Shown piece by piece: positions 1-10,307 of a stretch of 64,000 nucleotides of DNA. Location: the NCBI RefSeq assembly GCF_000015565.1, contig NC_008786.1:2728001-2792000 (forward strand), given 5' to 3'. Position 1 is the stretch's first letter. Every line of letters starts with the position of its first letter. The stretch comes from Verminephrobacter eiseniae EF01-2. GTDB taxonomy: Bacteria; Pseudomonadota; Gammaproteobacteria; Burkholderiales; Burkholderiaceae_C. A program made the translations under genes and the position numbers. The notes under the pieces were generated by a model. It ran no database searches. It saw only the letters and a list, made by a program, of their open reading frames with translations, and was not told the DNA's origin.

Positions 1-453
1 GGGATGATCAAGCACGGCGCCAAGATGATCCAGGCGCTGTCCAACTCGCGCGTGCCGCATGTCACCTTGTATTGCGGCGCCTCTTTCGGTGCCGGCAACT
101 ACGGCATGTGCGGCCAGGCGTTCCGGCCGTGCATGAGCTTTTCCTGGCCCAACGCCAAAACCGCCGTCATGGGCGGCGAGCAGGCCGCCATGACCATGGA
201 CATCGTGGCGCGGCAACAGGCCGGGCGCAGCGGCAAACCGGTCGACGAGGAGGCGCTGGCGCGCCAGAGGGCGCAGATCATCGCCAACTTCGAGCGCCAA
301 GCCAGCGCCTTCATCACCAGCGGCCTGATGTTGGACGACGCAATCATCGACCCGCGCAGCACCCGCGCGGTGCTCGGTTTCGTGCTGGCCATGGCGCGAG
401 AGGCCCCATTGCGCCGGGGCCACCCCGTGCAGTTCGGCGTGGCCCGCTTCTGA
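1..453 (+). CDS. atuC: Acyl-CoA carboxylase beta (carboxyltransferase) subunit, C-terminal part
   Basis: This is the 3' end of a gene that begins before the window; the frame is open from base 1, so the ATG at 4 is probably internal. The visible ~150 residues belong to the crotonase-like carboxyltransferase fold of biotin-dependent acyl-CoA carboxylases, with the oxyanion-type stretch GASFGAGNYGMCG and then WPNAKTAVMGGEQAA. In this family the subunit moves CO2 from carboxybiotin to a branched acyl-CoA (geranyl-CoA or 3-methylcrotonyl-CoA). The downstream order dehydrogenase, biotin subunit, AtuA-type protein matches the acyclic terpene (atu) pathway better than the leucine (liu) pathway, so geranyl-CoA is the inferred substrate. 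A methylcrotonyl-CoA carboxylase is the alternative. Confidence 0.85.
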   Translation, partial: GMIKHGAKMIQALSNSRVPHVTLYCGASFGAGNYGMCGQAFRPCMSFSWPNAKTAVMGGEQAAMTMDIVARQQAGRSGKPVDEEALARQRAQIIANFERQASAFITSGLMLDDAIIDPRSTRAVLGFVLAMAREAPLRRGHPVQFGVARF

Positions 454-477
454 TGCCCCCTTTTCTGGAGCACCACC

Positions 478-1635
<1,158 letters not shown>

Positions 1636-1667
1636 TGTCCAGGGACGCCGCCTCGGGGAGCATCCGG

Positions 1668-3662
1668 ATGACCGGACAGGCCCGCCCCTTCAACACCCTG
1701 CTCGTCGCCAACCGGGGCGAGATCGCCATCCGCATCATGCGAACGGCGCGCCGGCTCGGCTTGCGCACCGTGGCCATCTACTCCGAAGCCGATCGCGCCA
1801 GCCTGCATGCCGTGCAGGCTGACACGGCGGTTTGCGTGGGGCCGGCCGCGCCGCGTGAATCCTATCTGAACATCGAGGCCATCTTGCAGGCCGCCCGCCG
1901 CACCGGCGCGGACGCCATCCACCCCGGCTATGGCTTCCTGGCCGAAAACGGGGACTTTGCCGCCGCCGTCACCGGCGCCGGGCTGGTCTTCGTCGGGCCG
2001 CCTGCCGAGGCGATTCGCGCCATGGGCAACAAGGCCGAGGCCAAGCGCCTGATGCGGGCCGCAGGCATGCCCTGTGTGCCGGGCTACCAGGGCCTGGACC
2101 AGGGCGACCCGGCCCTGCAGGCGGCTGCGTCCGGCATCGGCTTTCCGGTCATGGTCAAAGCCGCCGCCGGTGGCGGCGGGCGCGGCATGCGGCTGGTGCA
2201 CGGATCGTCCGACCTGGCCGCCGCGCTCGCCAGCGCACGTTCCGAGGCGTTGGCAGCCTTCGGTTCCGATGAACTGATTCTGGAGCGCGCGCTGCTTGCG
2301 CCCCGGCACATCGAGATTCAGGTCTTTGCGGACACCCACGGCCACGTCATTCACCTGGGCGAGCGCGATTGCTCGGTGCAGCGCCGGCACCAAAAGCTCA
2401 TCGAGGAAGCGCCTTCCCCGGCGGTCGGCCCCGAACTGCGCGCGCGCATGGGCAAGGCCGCCGTCGACGCGGCCAACGCCATCGGCTATGTCGGCGCGGG
2501 CACCATGGAGTTTCTGCTCGACCGTTCGGGCGCGTTCTACTTCATGGAGATGAACACGCGGCTGCAGGTCGAGCACGCCGTGACCGAGGCCATCACCGGG
2601 CTGGATCTGGTGGAGTGGCAATTGCGTGTGGCCGCAGGCGAGCCGCTGCCTTTGACGCAGGATGAAGTGGCATTCGACGGCCACGCGATCGAGGCGCGCC
2701 TGACGGCCGAGGATGTGAGCGCCGGCTTCCTGCCGCAGGGCGGCCCGGTGCTGTGCTGGCGTCCGCCTGCGGACGGACACGATGTGCGCGTGGACCACGG
2801 CTTGAGCGAAGGCGCTGTCGTGCCGCCCGACTACGACTCCATGGTGGCCAAACTGGTGGCACATGCGCGAACGCGCGATGAAGCGCGGCGCAAACTGCAC
2901 CGCGCGCTGCAGGACTGCGTGCTGCTGGGCGTCGCCAGCAACCAGGGCTTCCTGGCCGAATGCCTGGAGCATCCGGCATTTTGCCGTGGCGACGTCGACA
3001 CCGGATTCATCGCCGAGCACATGGGCGCGGCATTGGCCGGCACCTGCCCCGACAGCACCACGGTGGCCGCCGCCGCGCTTGCTGCTGCCGGCTGGCCGTG
3101 GCATGGCGCCACGCGACTGGGCCATGCGGTGGTGCCCGTCGATCTGGAACTGGGCCGCCGGCGCTGGCATGTGCAGTTGCAGGCGGCCGATGACAGCGTG
3201 GATGTCACGGTCAGGCAGGAAGCCCAAGTGGACAGCCAAGTGGACAGCGTGCGTCTGGCGCTGGTGCGCAAGCATGGCGACAGCGTCTGGTGGCTCGAAG
3301 GCAACGGCCAAATGCAGCGCGTGGTCCAGGCGCGAAACAGCGCCGGCATTCACCTGCACAGCGCGGGCCGCGCCTGGTGCTTCGTGCCCGTCGATCCCCG
3401 CCGCGCCCGCGCCCAGGACGGCGGCAGCGGGGCCGTGACCGCGCCGCTGACAGGCCGCATTGCAGCCGTCGGCGTGGCCGTCGGCGACACCGTGCAGGCC
3501 GGACAAACGCTGGTCGTGCTCGAAGCCATGAAGATGGAGCACCGCTTGAGCGCGCCATTCGCCGGGCGAATCACCGAGCTCTCGGCCCAGGTGGGCGGCC
3601 AGGCCCGCGCGGGCAGCAAGCTGGTCCAGGTGCAGCCCCTCGGCATCGGGGCAGCGGCATGA
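1668..3662 (+). CDS. atuF: Acyl-CoA carboxylase alpha subunit (biotin carboxylase + BCCP)
   Basis: A 664-residue biotin-carrying subunit. It has a biotin carboxylase N-terminal domain (LLVANRGEIAIRI), an ATP-grasp domain with the glycine-rich loop KAAAGGGGRGMR and EMNTRLQVEHAVTE, a C-terminal carboxylase domain, a weakly conserved linker, and a terminal biotinyl domain whose EAMKMEH motif carries the biotinylated lysine. It carboxylates biotin with ATP and bicarbonate for the beta subunit encoded at the window start. ATG 1668 was chosen because a GGGAG sits about 8 bp upstream; an in-frame ATG at 1635 overlaps the previous stop but has no clear ribosome site. The stop overlaps the atuA-like start (ATGA). 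Geranyl-CoA rather than methylcrotonyl-CoA specificity is inferred from neighbours. Confidence 0.87.
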   Translation: MTGQARPFNTLLVANRGEIAIRIMRTARRLGLRTVAIYSEADRASLHAVQADTAVCVGPAAPRESYLNIEAILQAARRTGADAIHPGYGFLAENGDFAAAVTGAGLVFVGPPAEAIRAMGNKAEAKRLMRAAGMPCVPGYQGLDQGDPALQAAASGIGFPVMVKAAAGGGGRGMRLVHGSSDLAAALASARSEALAAFGSDELILERALLAPRHIEIQVFADTHGHVIHLGERDCSVQRRHQKLIEEAPSPAVGPELRARMGKAAVDAANAIGYVGAGTMEFLLDRSGAFYFMEMNTRLQVEHAVTEAITGLDLVEWQLRVAAGEPLPLTQDEVAFDGHAIEARLTAEDVSAGFLPQGGPVLCWRPPADGHDVRVDHGLSEGAVVPPDYDSMVAKLVAHARTRDEARRKLHRALQDCVLLGVASNQGFLAECLEHPAFCRGDVDTGFIAEHMGAALAGTCPDSTTVAAAALAAAGWPWHGATRLGHAVVPVDLELGRRRWHVQLQAADDSVDVTVRQEAQVDSQVDSVRLALVRKHGDSVWWLEGNGQMQRVVQARNSAGIHLHSAGRAWCFVPVDPRRARAQDGGSGAVTAPLTGRIAAVGVAVGDTVQAGQTLVVLEAMKMEHRLSAPFAGRITELSAQVGGQARAGSKLVQVQPLGIGAAA

Positions 3663-5613
3663 AGCACCCATGCCACCACTGCCGTGTCCGCATCGGCGGC
3701 GCCTGCGGCTTCTGGGGCGACTCGGCGACGGCCACGCCACAGCTGCTGGCCGTGCCAGGCTTGCAATACCTAGTGTCGCGTCACTGATCAGATGTCGTAG
3801 GCTGCGCGCAGCCATCGGAGCGCAGCGCAAGGCGCATCGCGCAGCCAATACCGAGCGTATTGGCAAGCGATGCAACGCCGCGATGCGCTTCGATGGCCAG
3901 CGCAGACCGACAGATGATCGGTGACGCGACACTAATCTACGACTACCTGGCCGAGACCACCATGTCCATCATGTCGCGGGCACGCAGCAGAAACCCTGCC
4001 CTGGGATACGCCACCGACTTCGTCGACGCAGCCATGGCTGCGCATCTGGCCGAAATCCTCCAGCGCGGCATTCGGGTCGTGGCCAACGCCGGCGGACTGA
4101 ACCCGCAGGCCTGCCGCGACGCATTGCTCGCGGCGGCCGCACGGCAAGGGCTGCGGCCCAAGGTCGCGCTGGTGACGGGCGATGATGTCATGGCCTCGAT
4201 GCCCGATTGGTGCGCCAAGGGCCTCGATGACATGCACACCGGCGAGCCGGCGTCGCCCCATCTGATGTCGGCCAACGCCTACGTCGGCGCGCAAGGCATC
4301 GCCCGCGCGCTGGACTGGGGGGCCGATGTCGTCATCACCGGCCGCTGCGTCGACAGCGCCGTGGTGGTGGGCCCGCTCGTGCACGAATTCGGCTGGTCTT
4401 GGGACGACTGGGACCGGCTGGCCAGCGCCACCCTGGCGGGGCATGTGATCGAGTGCGGCGCGCAGGCCACCGGCGGGCTGTTCACTGACTGGCAACTGGT
4501 GCAGGGATGGGATTGCATCGGCTATCCGGTGATCGACTGCGCCGACGATGGCAGTTTTGTGCTCTCCAAGCCGCAGGGATCTGGCGGCCTGATCCACCCG
4601 GCAGCCGTGGCCGAGCAGATTCTGTACGAAGTGGGCGACCCGGGCGCGTACCTGATGCCTGATGTCACCTGCGATTTCCGGCATGTGCGCACCGAGGCGC
4701 TGGACACGGACCATGTATTCGTCAGCGGAGCGCGCGGGCGCCCTCCCGGCATGCACTACAAGTGCAATGGCACATGGCACGACGGCTACCAGATCGCCCT
4801 GGCGCTGGCGATTCGCGGCGTGGACGCGCCCCGCAAGGCGCAGCGCACCGCAGACGCATTGCTTGCGCGCACGCGGCGAATGATGTTCGGCAAGGGCTAC
4901 CCGGACTATGCCGCTACCAGCGTCGAACCCATAGGCTGCGAGGCCCTGTACGGCCCCAACGCCCGCGTGCTTGCCACCCGCGAAGTACTGCTGCGCCTGG
5001 CAGCGCGCCACCCCGCAGCCGAGGCTTTGCAGTTTCTGCAGCGGGAATGCGCATCGGCGGGCACCTCGATGGCGGCCGGCACGCGCTCGGCGCTGTTCGG
5101 GCGGGCCGATGTGCAGCAGGTGGTGAAAGTCTTTTCCTTCCTTGCGCCCAAGCGCGAGGTGCCGCTGACGGTCAGCATGCAAGGGCGGCAGGAGCGTCTC
5201 GATGTCGCGGCGGCGGTGGGCGAAAACCCGCCGGCGCGCGCGTTGGCGCCGCCCCAGCCATGGACTGCCCCTGGCGGCCCGGTGGTCAGCGTGCCGTTGA
5301 TCACGCTGGCCTGGGCGCGCAGCGGTGACAAGGGCGACGACGAGAACATCGGCGTCATTGCGCGCGAACCCCGCTACCTGCCGCTATTGCGCGCGCAACT
5401 CAGCGCCTGCGCGGTGCGCGGCTGGTTCTCGCATCTGCTCGAAGGCGAGGTGGAGCGCTACGAGGTTCCCGGCCTGAACGCGCTGAATTTCGTGCTGCAC
5501 CAGGCGCTGGGGGCGGTGGTTCTGCCAGCCTGCGCTCTGATCCCCTCGGCAAGAGCTTTGCCCAGATGCTGCTCGACTTCCCGCTGTCGGTGCCCGCAGC
5601 CTGGGTGAGCTGA
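3659..5613 (+). pseudogene. atuA: AtuA-like (DUF1446) protein, broken by MITE-A stop and a 1-bp frameshift
   Basis: Residues 1-38 (RIGGACGFWGDSATATPQLL region) end at GLQYL. The protein then runs into MITE-A and stops after VSRH at a TGA (3785-3787) that exists only because this copy has T where other copies have C. After the element the frame resumes at IYDYLAETTMSIMSRAR and continues as a normal AtuA family protein. Removing 162 bp joins LQYL to IYDYLAE perfectly, which fixes the insertion site. A second lesion lies near 5507-5513: one G appears missing from a G run. Restoring it gives a family-like end containing DPLGKSFAQMLLDFP and a stop at 5611-5613, instead of the present stop at 5608. 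AtuA is needed for acyclic terpene use in Pseudomonas, with unsettled biochemistry. Restart codons inside the element exist but lack ribosome sites. Confidence 0.85.
3771..3934 (+). repeat. MITE-A, 164-bp palindromic element inside atuA
   Basis: Perfect 20-bp terminal inverted repeats apart from one mismatch in the left arm (TAGTGTCGCGTCAC then T for C), bounded by TA at both ends. Inside are a GGCTGCGCGCAGCC palindrome and a CCAATAC/GTATTGG hairpin. It encodes no protein that could move it. It lies in the frame that is stop-free in other copies; the single T at 3785 makes the stop. Removing the element plus one TA (162 bp) rebuilds atuA. Confidence 0.93.
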
Positions 5614-5800
5614 ACAGGCCGCGCCCGCTCCCCGGCGGCAACAGCACCACGGGAACCGGCAGCCAGGACAGACCCAGGCATGTCGCATCTTCCAACACGC
5701 CATCGTGCCATCCACACCGTGGTCGCCGGCGCACCAGCATTTGGCGCACTTGGTGCCGGTGGCGCAATAGCGCAGACCCCCGCCTTTGCACAAAAGCCGG

Positions 5801-6916
5801 TCAAGACGCTGGCGCAATTCGTTGCGCGGGCGCGCTTCGCGCAGGCTCGGGGCAACGGTACCAGTCCACGCCATTGGCATCGGTCTCGCGGCGGACTTCG
5901 CCCCGGAGCACCAGGTGGTTCAGGCAAGCGATGCTTTCGCCGGTGGCCATGCCGAGCAGGTGCACGTCTGCCTCGCTGATGGAGCGCCCGAACAATGCGC
6001 CAAAAACGTCGATGGCCCGCTTGGGCTCGGCCAGCGTCCGCCGCAGGCGCTCGAAGGCGCGGTCCTGGCCTTGCTTGAGCGCATCGATCCTGGCGTGCAG
6101 ACCGCGGAAGCATTCGTTGTGGGACGGCAGCACCAGCACGTCGTCGGGCACTTCCTGCTTGACTTTCGCCAGCGACGCATACCAGTCGGCCATCGGGTCG
6201 GCGTCCGGCTCGGTGGGGTAGACCGACACATTCGAGGAGATCCGGGGCAGCACTTGGTCGCCCGAAATCAAGACCTTGAGCGCGGGGCAGTGGAAGCAGG
6301 CGTGCTCGGGCGAGTGGCCGTTGCCCACGACGACGCGCCAGGTGTGGGCGCCGATGCGCAGTTCCTCGCCGTCGCGCAGGCGGCGGTAGCTGTCGGGCAG
6401 GGTATGGATGTATTTGCCGAAGTTGCCGAAGCGAACGCGGTAACTCTCGATCGACTCGGGGCCCCAGCCGGCGCGCCGGTAGAACCCGATGCCGTCAGCG
6501 GGCGCCTCGCGGCCGGTATCGGCGACCATCGTCCGGCAGGTGAGGTACTCCAGCCGCGTCATCCACAGGCGCGCGCCGAACTTGCGGGTGAGCCAGCCGG
6601 CCATGCCGATGTGGTCGGGGTGCATGTGCGTGACGAACACGCGGGTCAGCGGGCGCGGGTCCGATGCGTTGGCGAACAACTCGCGCCAGACCCGCATGGT
6701 GTCGTCGGAGCGCAGTCCCGTGTCGACCAGGGCCCAGCCATCGTCGTCGGCGATGGCCCACAGGTTGATGTGGTTCAGCGCAAAGGGCAGCGGCAGGCGC
6801 AGCCAGTGGATGCCGGGCGCCACCTCCAGCACGCGCCCGCGTTCCGGCGGCGCGTCGAATGGGTACTCCAACTTCGGTCTGACTTCCGCATCGATATCTT
6901 CCAAGCCGTCCGACAT
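5801..6916 (-). CDS. Metallo-beta-lactamase-fold hydrolase
   Basis: A 371-residue MBL-fold protein. The zinc motif THMHPDHIG (HxHxDH) is near residue 100, GNGHSPEH supplies the next histidine, LISGDQVL the bridging aspartate, and LPSHN a late histidine. The C-terminal part resembles the winged-helix tail common in the large LACTB2-like branch. ATG 6916 was chosen because a GGAG lies 8-10 bp upstream. It is opposed to the atu-like genes and ends about 190 bp from them. A thioesterase or hydrolase role in acyl-CoA catabolism is a guess from position; the sequence only supports a metal-dependent hydrolase. Confidence 0.85.
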   Translation of the reverse strand: MSDGLEDIDAEVRPKLEYPFDAPPERGRVLEVAPGIHWLRLPLPFALNHINLWAIADDDGWALVDTGLRSDDTMRVWRELFANASDPRPLTRVFVTHMHPDHIGMAGWLTRKFGARLWMTRLEYLTCRTMVADTGREAPADGIGFYRRAGWGPESIESYRVRFGNFGKYIHTLPDSYRRLRDGEELRIGAHTWRVVVGNGHSPEHACFHCPALKVLISGDQVLPRISSNVSVYPTEPDADPMADWYASLAKVKQEVPDDVLVLPSHNECFRGLHARIDALKQGQDRAFERLRRTLAEPKRAIDVFGALFGRSISEADVHLLGMATGESIACLNHLVLRGEVRRETDANGVDWYRCPEPARSAPAQRIAPAS

Positions 6917-7168
6917 ATGCAACTCCAGGATCAAATGCGCTAGCGTAACGGCGTTTCAAAAGTCGCCGCGCCAATCCGGACGGCGCGATCGGCTGGAAAC
7001 TCCGGGCCTGCGGCTGGGCCGGGGAAGGGCTGGCCAAGGAGTTGCAACAACTCATCGAACCGGTGCGGGCATTCGCGCCTCCTCGGGTCCGGCAGGTCAT
7101 CAAAGGCTGTCCGCCCAGCGGTAGTCGCTGATCGGTTTGAAAAAGTCTGATTTGCGGCGCATAACAGC
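6917..7168. other. Gene-poor stretch upstream of the WYL gene
   Basis: No supported gene. A plus-strand stretch (about 6990-7120) reads with GC-rich coding-like bias but has no start signal or recognised domain; it could be a remnant of a lost gene. The last part becomes AT-rich and forms the promoter region of the next gene. Confidence 0.4.
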
Positions 7169-7187
7169 ATCATTTTGATGATATAAA
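7169..7187 (+). promoter_or_regulatory. Possible operator/promoter of the WYL regulator
   Basis: A perfect small inverted repeat ATCAT-TTTG-ATGAT (7169-7182) overlaps a TATAAA hexamer (7182-7187) that could be a -10 box, 74 bp before the WYL start codon. WYL regulators of the BrxR type bind palindromes at their own promoters, so autoregulation is plausible. No -35 box is convincing. Confidence 0.35.
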
Positions 7188-7261
7188 CTGCCTGGCAATG
7201 AACAAACATAAAACCAATTCCGGTCTTACCGTCGTCCGTCGTGGATGAGGATCATCAGTCT

Positions 7262-8161
7262 ATGCACCCCCAACGCGTCGAAAGCCTAAGCCACGGCCAG
7301 CGTGAGCGGTTGGCGTACATCGACTTCCGGCTCTACTTCTTCGGCGAGATTGGTCGCCCTGACCTGAGCGGACGTTTCGGAGTGGCTCCAGCAGGTGCAA
7401 CGCGAGACCTCGCCCTGTACCGCGAGATCGCGCCCCAGAACATCGAGTTTGATGGCAGCAACAAGATCTATCGCATCGGCAGGGACTTCGCCCCTCTGTT
7501 TGAGCACGCATCACAGCGTGTGCTGTCTGCGCTCGCTCTGGGGTTCGGGGATGGCGTCAATGGGGAGTCACACGCCCTGCTGCCCTGCGAATCACCAGCC
7601 GTCTTGAGCAGTCCCAAGATGGACGTGTTGGCTCCGATTTGTCGCGCCATCCACGCTAAGCGCCCGGTAGCGATCCGCTACCACTCGATGAGCAGCGGCG
7701 AGTCCGAGCGGGTCACCGTGCCCTTTGCCTTGGTCGACACCGGGCTGCGCTGGCACGTCCGGGCCTTTGATCGCAAGAGCAGCGAGTTCCGCGACTTCGT
7801 CGTCACGCGCATCGAAGCGCCGACCTTGGTTGACGAGGAACCCAAGGCCAACGAGCGCCCTGACAACGACATTCAGTGGACGCGGATCGTGGAGTTGAAC
7901 TTGGTGCCGCACCCGCGCCTCGCCCGCTCCGAGATCATCAGGATGGACTACGGGATGACCGGCGGCTCGATCCGGATGCGAGTCCGTGCGGCGGTCGCTG
8001 GTTACATGCTGCTGCGCTGGAGCGTAGACGCATCGCCCGATCACAGCCTCAAGGAAGAACAGTACCGCCTGTGGCTCAGCGACCCGTTGGCCTTGTATGG
8101 GGTGGAGAACGCCAAGCTCGCGCCAGGGTATCGCCCTCCGGCAGCGCACACAAAGAAATGA
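7262..8161 (+). CDS. WYL-domain transcriptional regulator (BrxR/CapW-like)
   Basis: A 299-residue protein with an N-terminal winged-helix stretch (residues ~15-80, LAYIDFRLYFFGEIGRPDL), a central WYL domain (~125-200; CRAIHAKRPVAIRYHSM, RWHVRAFDRKSSEFRDFV) and a C-terminal WCX-like extension. This is the architecture of BrxR/CapW repressors that control defence islands such as BREX, CBASS and restriction systems. ATG 7262 is preferred over GTG 7241. It is first in a same-strand run ahead of the restriction genes, so it probably represses that island, perhaps until it senses a nucleic-acid signal. That role is inference. Confidence 0.85.
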   Translation: MHPQRVESLSHGQRERLAYIDFRLYFFGEIGRPDLSGRFGVAPAGATRDLALYREIAPQNIEFDGSNKIYRIGRDFAPLFEHASQRVLSALALGFGDGVNGESHALLPCESPAVLSSPKMDVLAPICRAIHAKRPVAIRYHSMSSGESERVTVPFALVDTGLRWHVRAFDRKSSEFRDFVVTRIEAPTLVDEEPKANERPDNDIQWTRIVELNLVPHPRLARSEIIRMDYGMTGGSIRMRVRAAVAGYMLLRWSVDASPDHSLKEEQYRLWLSDPLALYGVENAKLAPGYRPPAAHTKK

Positions 8162-8179
8162 TTGGAAAGACAGAACACG

Positions 8180-8677
8180 ATGGCCAAGACACTTGAAGCG
8201 CACGACAAGCTGATCCGGGAGATTTTCGAGGGCAGCTACCAGTTCGAAATCCCGGACTACCAGCGCCCCTACGCCTGGACAACCGAGCAAGCGGAGGAAC
8301 TGTTCGATAACCTCGTGTCGGCGATGCAGGATGCGCGCACCTCCGGCACAGCCAGCCAGTATTTCTTGGGCAGCATCGTTCTCATCAAGAACGACAGGGA
8401 ACCGAAGTCATCGCTGCACGTTCGCAAGAACCCGGCCGCCAGCAACTACGACTTCGCCACCAAGAAGAACGTGTACTTCAAGGGCAAAGGCACGGCGTCG
8501 CCCTTCATCCTGACGCAGGAAGTCCGGTCGGAGGGTGCCTGGACACCGGCGATGCTGAATGACCGGCAAAAGCGCCTCGTCGGCGTTCTTGAAAGGCACT
8601 GGGAACTTGAGGTGCCACCAACCGAATCAGTCAGCAAAGCGCCTGACACAACAACAGCTTCGCAGGGGCAGGCTTAA
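8180..8677 (+). pseudogene. DUF262/DUF1524 (GmrSD-type) protein with large internal deletion
   Basis: The first ~75 residues are a clear DUF262 start (FEIPDYQRPYAW, QYFLGSIVLIKND). The text then jumps to what is normally the far C-terminal DUF1524 end (ASNYDFATKKNVYF, GTASPFILTQEV, DRQKRLVGVLERHW). The DGQQR nucleotide-binding motif and the HNH-type core that should lie between them are absent. The reading frame survives across the join near 8400, leaving 165 residues where family members have about 550-700. GmrSD-type proteins are modification-dependent restriction enzymes; this one should be inactive. It sits 18 bp after the WYL gene and 49 bp before hsdM. A functional mini-protein is the less likely alternative. 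Confidence 0.8.
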
Positions 8678-8726
8678 TGAAACCCGTAAAGCAAAAAGAT
8701 CAAAGTAACTTGGAGGGGAATTGCTC

Positions 8727-10307
8727 ATGAATAACAGCAAAGAAACAGAGCGAGCAGAACTCCACAAAACTATCTGGCGTATCGCCAATGATCTGCGCGG
8801 GAGCGTGGACGGCTGGGATTTCAAGACCTATGTGCTCGGCATGTTGTTCTACCGCTTTATCTCGGAGAACCTTACCGCCTACCTGAACGAGCAAGAACGC
8901 AACGCGGGAGATCCCGAATTTGAATACGCCGCGCTCAACGATTCTGGTGCCGAATTCGGTCGAGCCGAAACTGTGGCAGAAAAGGGTTTCTACATCCTAC
9001 CCTCACACCTCTTCGACAACGTGCGCAAGCAGGCCCGACTTGACGCCAACCTCAATGAGACCCTCAGCCGAGTATTTGCCGACATCGAAAGCTCCGCTAA
9101 CGGTGCGGACAGCGAGGACGACTTCAAGGGTCTCTTCGACGACCTCGACGTCAACAGCAGCAAGCTCGGGCCTACGGTGGCCAAGCGCAACGAAAAGCTG
9201 GTGAAGCTGCTCGACGCCATCGGTGACTTGCCCCTGACCAGCGCACCCGGCAAGTTTTCGGACAACACCATCGACCTTTTCGGCGATGCCTACGAATACC
9301 TGATGCAGATGTACGCCTCGACCGCTGGAAAATCCGGTGGAGAGTTCTACACCCCGCAAGAGGTCTCCGAACTGCTGGCTCGCATCACCGTGGTTGGCAA
9401 AACCGAGATCAACAAGGTATACGACCCGGCCTGCGGCTCCGGCTCGCTGTTGCTCAAGTTCGCCAAGGTACTGGGACACGATGCGGTGCGCCAGGGCTTC
9501 TTTGGCCAGGAAATCAACCTCACCACCTTCAACCTGTGCCGGATCAACATGTTCCTGCACGACGTGAATTACGAAAAATTCAACGTCGCCCACGGCGACA
9601 CCCTCACCGACCCGGCCCACTGGGACGATGAACCCTTCGAGGCCATCGTCTCCAATCCGCCGTACTCGATCAGATGGGACGGCGACGCGAACCCCTTGCT
9701 CATCAACGACCCGCGCTTCGCGCCCGCTGGTGTGCTGGCACCCAAGAGCAAGGCCGACCTCGCCTTCACCATGCACATTCTGAGCTGGCTGGCGGTCAAC
9801 GGCACGGCGGCGATTGTTGAATTCCCCGGCGTGCTTTATCGCGGCGGCGCAGAGCAGAAAATCCGGCAGTACCTGATCGATAACAACTACGTCGATACCG
9901 TTATCCAGTTGCCGCCTGATCTTTTCTTTGGCACCACGATCGCGACCTGCATCATCGTGCTGAAAAAATCCAAGCGTGACAATGCCACGCTCTTTGTCGA
10001 TGCCAGCGCCGAGTTCATGCGCAGCGGCAACAAGAACAAACTGACAGACGCTCACCAGCAGAAGATTCTGGATGCCTACATCGAGCGCAGAAACATAGAT
10101 CACTTCGCCCGGCTGGTGGAAAACGGCGACATTGCAGAAAACGGCTACAACATCGCCGTCTCATCCTATGTCGCGCAGGCCGATAACAGCGTGGCGGTGG
10201 ATATCCAGGCGCTCAATGCCAAGATCGCCCGCATCGTGGGGCGGCAGGCGGAGTTGCGAACGCAGATCGATGCCATCGTCGCGGACCTGGAAGGAGAAAC
10301 GGCATGA
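8727..10307 (+). CDS. hsdM: Type I restriction-modification DNA methyltransferase subunit HsdM
   Basis: A 526-residue N6-adenine methyltransferase subunit. It has the HsdM N-terminal helical domain (RGSVDGWDFKTYVLGMLFYRF), SAM-binding motif I DPACGSGSL near residue 232, and the catalytic NPPYS (N6-adenine NPPY/F motif) near residue 309. With HsdS it forms the methylase, and with HsdR the restriction complex. ATG 8727 was chosen over TTG 8721 because GGAGG lies at 8712-8716. The stop overlaps the rhuM start (ATGA), implying translational coupling. Confidence 0.95.
   Translation: MNNSKETERAELHKTIWRIANDLRGSVDGWDFKTYVLGMLFYRFISENLTAYLNEQERNAGDPEFEYAALNDSGAEFGRAETVAEKGFYILPSHLFDNVRKQARLDANLNETLSRVFADIESSANGADSEDDFKGLFDDLDVNSSKLGPTVAKRNEKLVKLLDAIGDLPLTSAPGKFSDNTIDLFGDAYEYLMQMYASTAGKSGGEFYTPQEVSELLARITVVGKTEINKVYDPACGSGSLLLKFAKVLGHDAVRQGFFGQEINLTTFNLCRINMFLHDVNYEKFNVAHGDTLTDPAHWDDEPFEAIVSNPPYSIRWDGDANPLLINDPRFAPAGVLAPKSKADLAFTMHILSWLAVNGTAAIVEFPGVLYRGGAEQKIRQYLIDNNYVDTVIQLPPDLFFGTTIATCIIVLKKSKRDNATLFVDASAEFMRSGNKNKLTDAHQQKILDAYIERRNIDHFARLVENGDIAENGYNIAVSSYVAQADNSVAVDIQALNAKIARIVGRQAELRTQIDAIVADLEGETA

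Noticed and set aside
3860..5608. A shorter AtuA starting inside MITE-A
   Set aside because: Possible restart codons (TTG 3860, ATG 3893, ATG 3914) lack a ribosome site and would drop the conserved first 38 residues; the 3' frameshift also remains.
5458..5880. Cys-rich minus-strand reading with CxxC-like pairs between atuA and the MBL gene
   Set aside because: It overlaps the atuA 3' end and the MBL 3' end, has no start signal, and the cysteines do not form a known zinc-ribbon pattern.
6990..7120. Plus-strand coding-like stretch before the WYL gene
   Set aside because: Too short, no start signal and no recognised family; kept only as a possible remnant.
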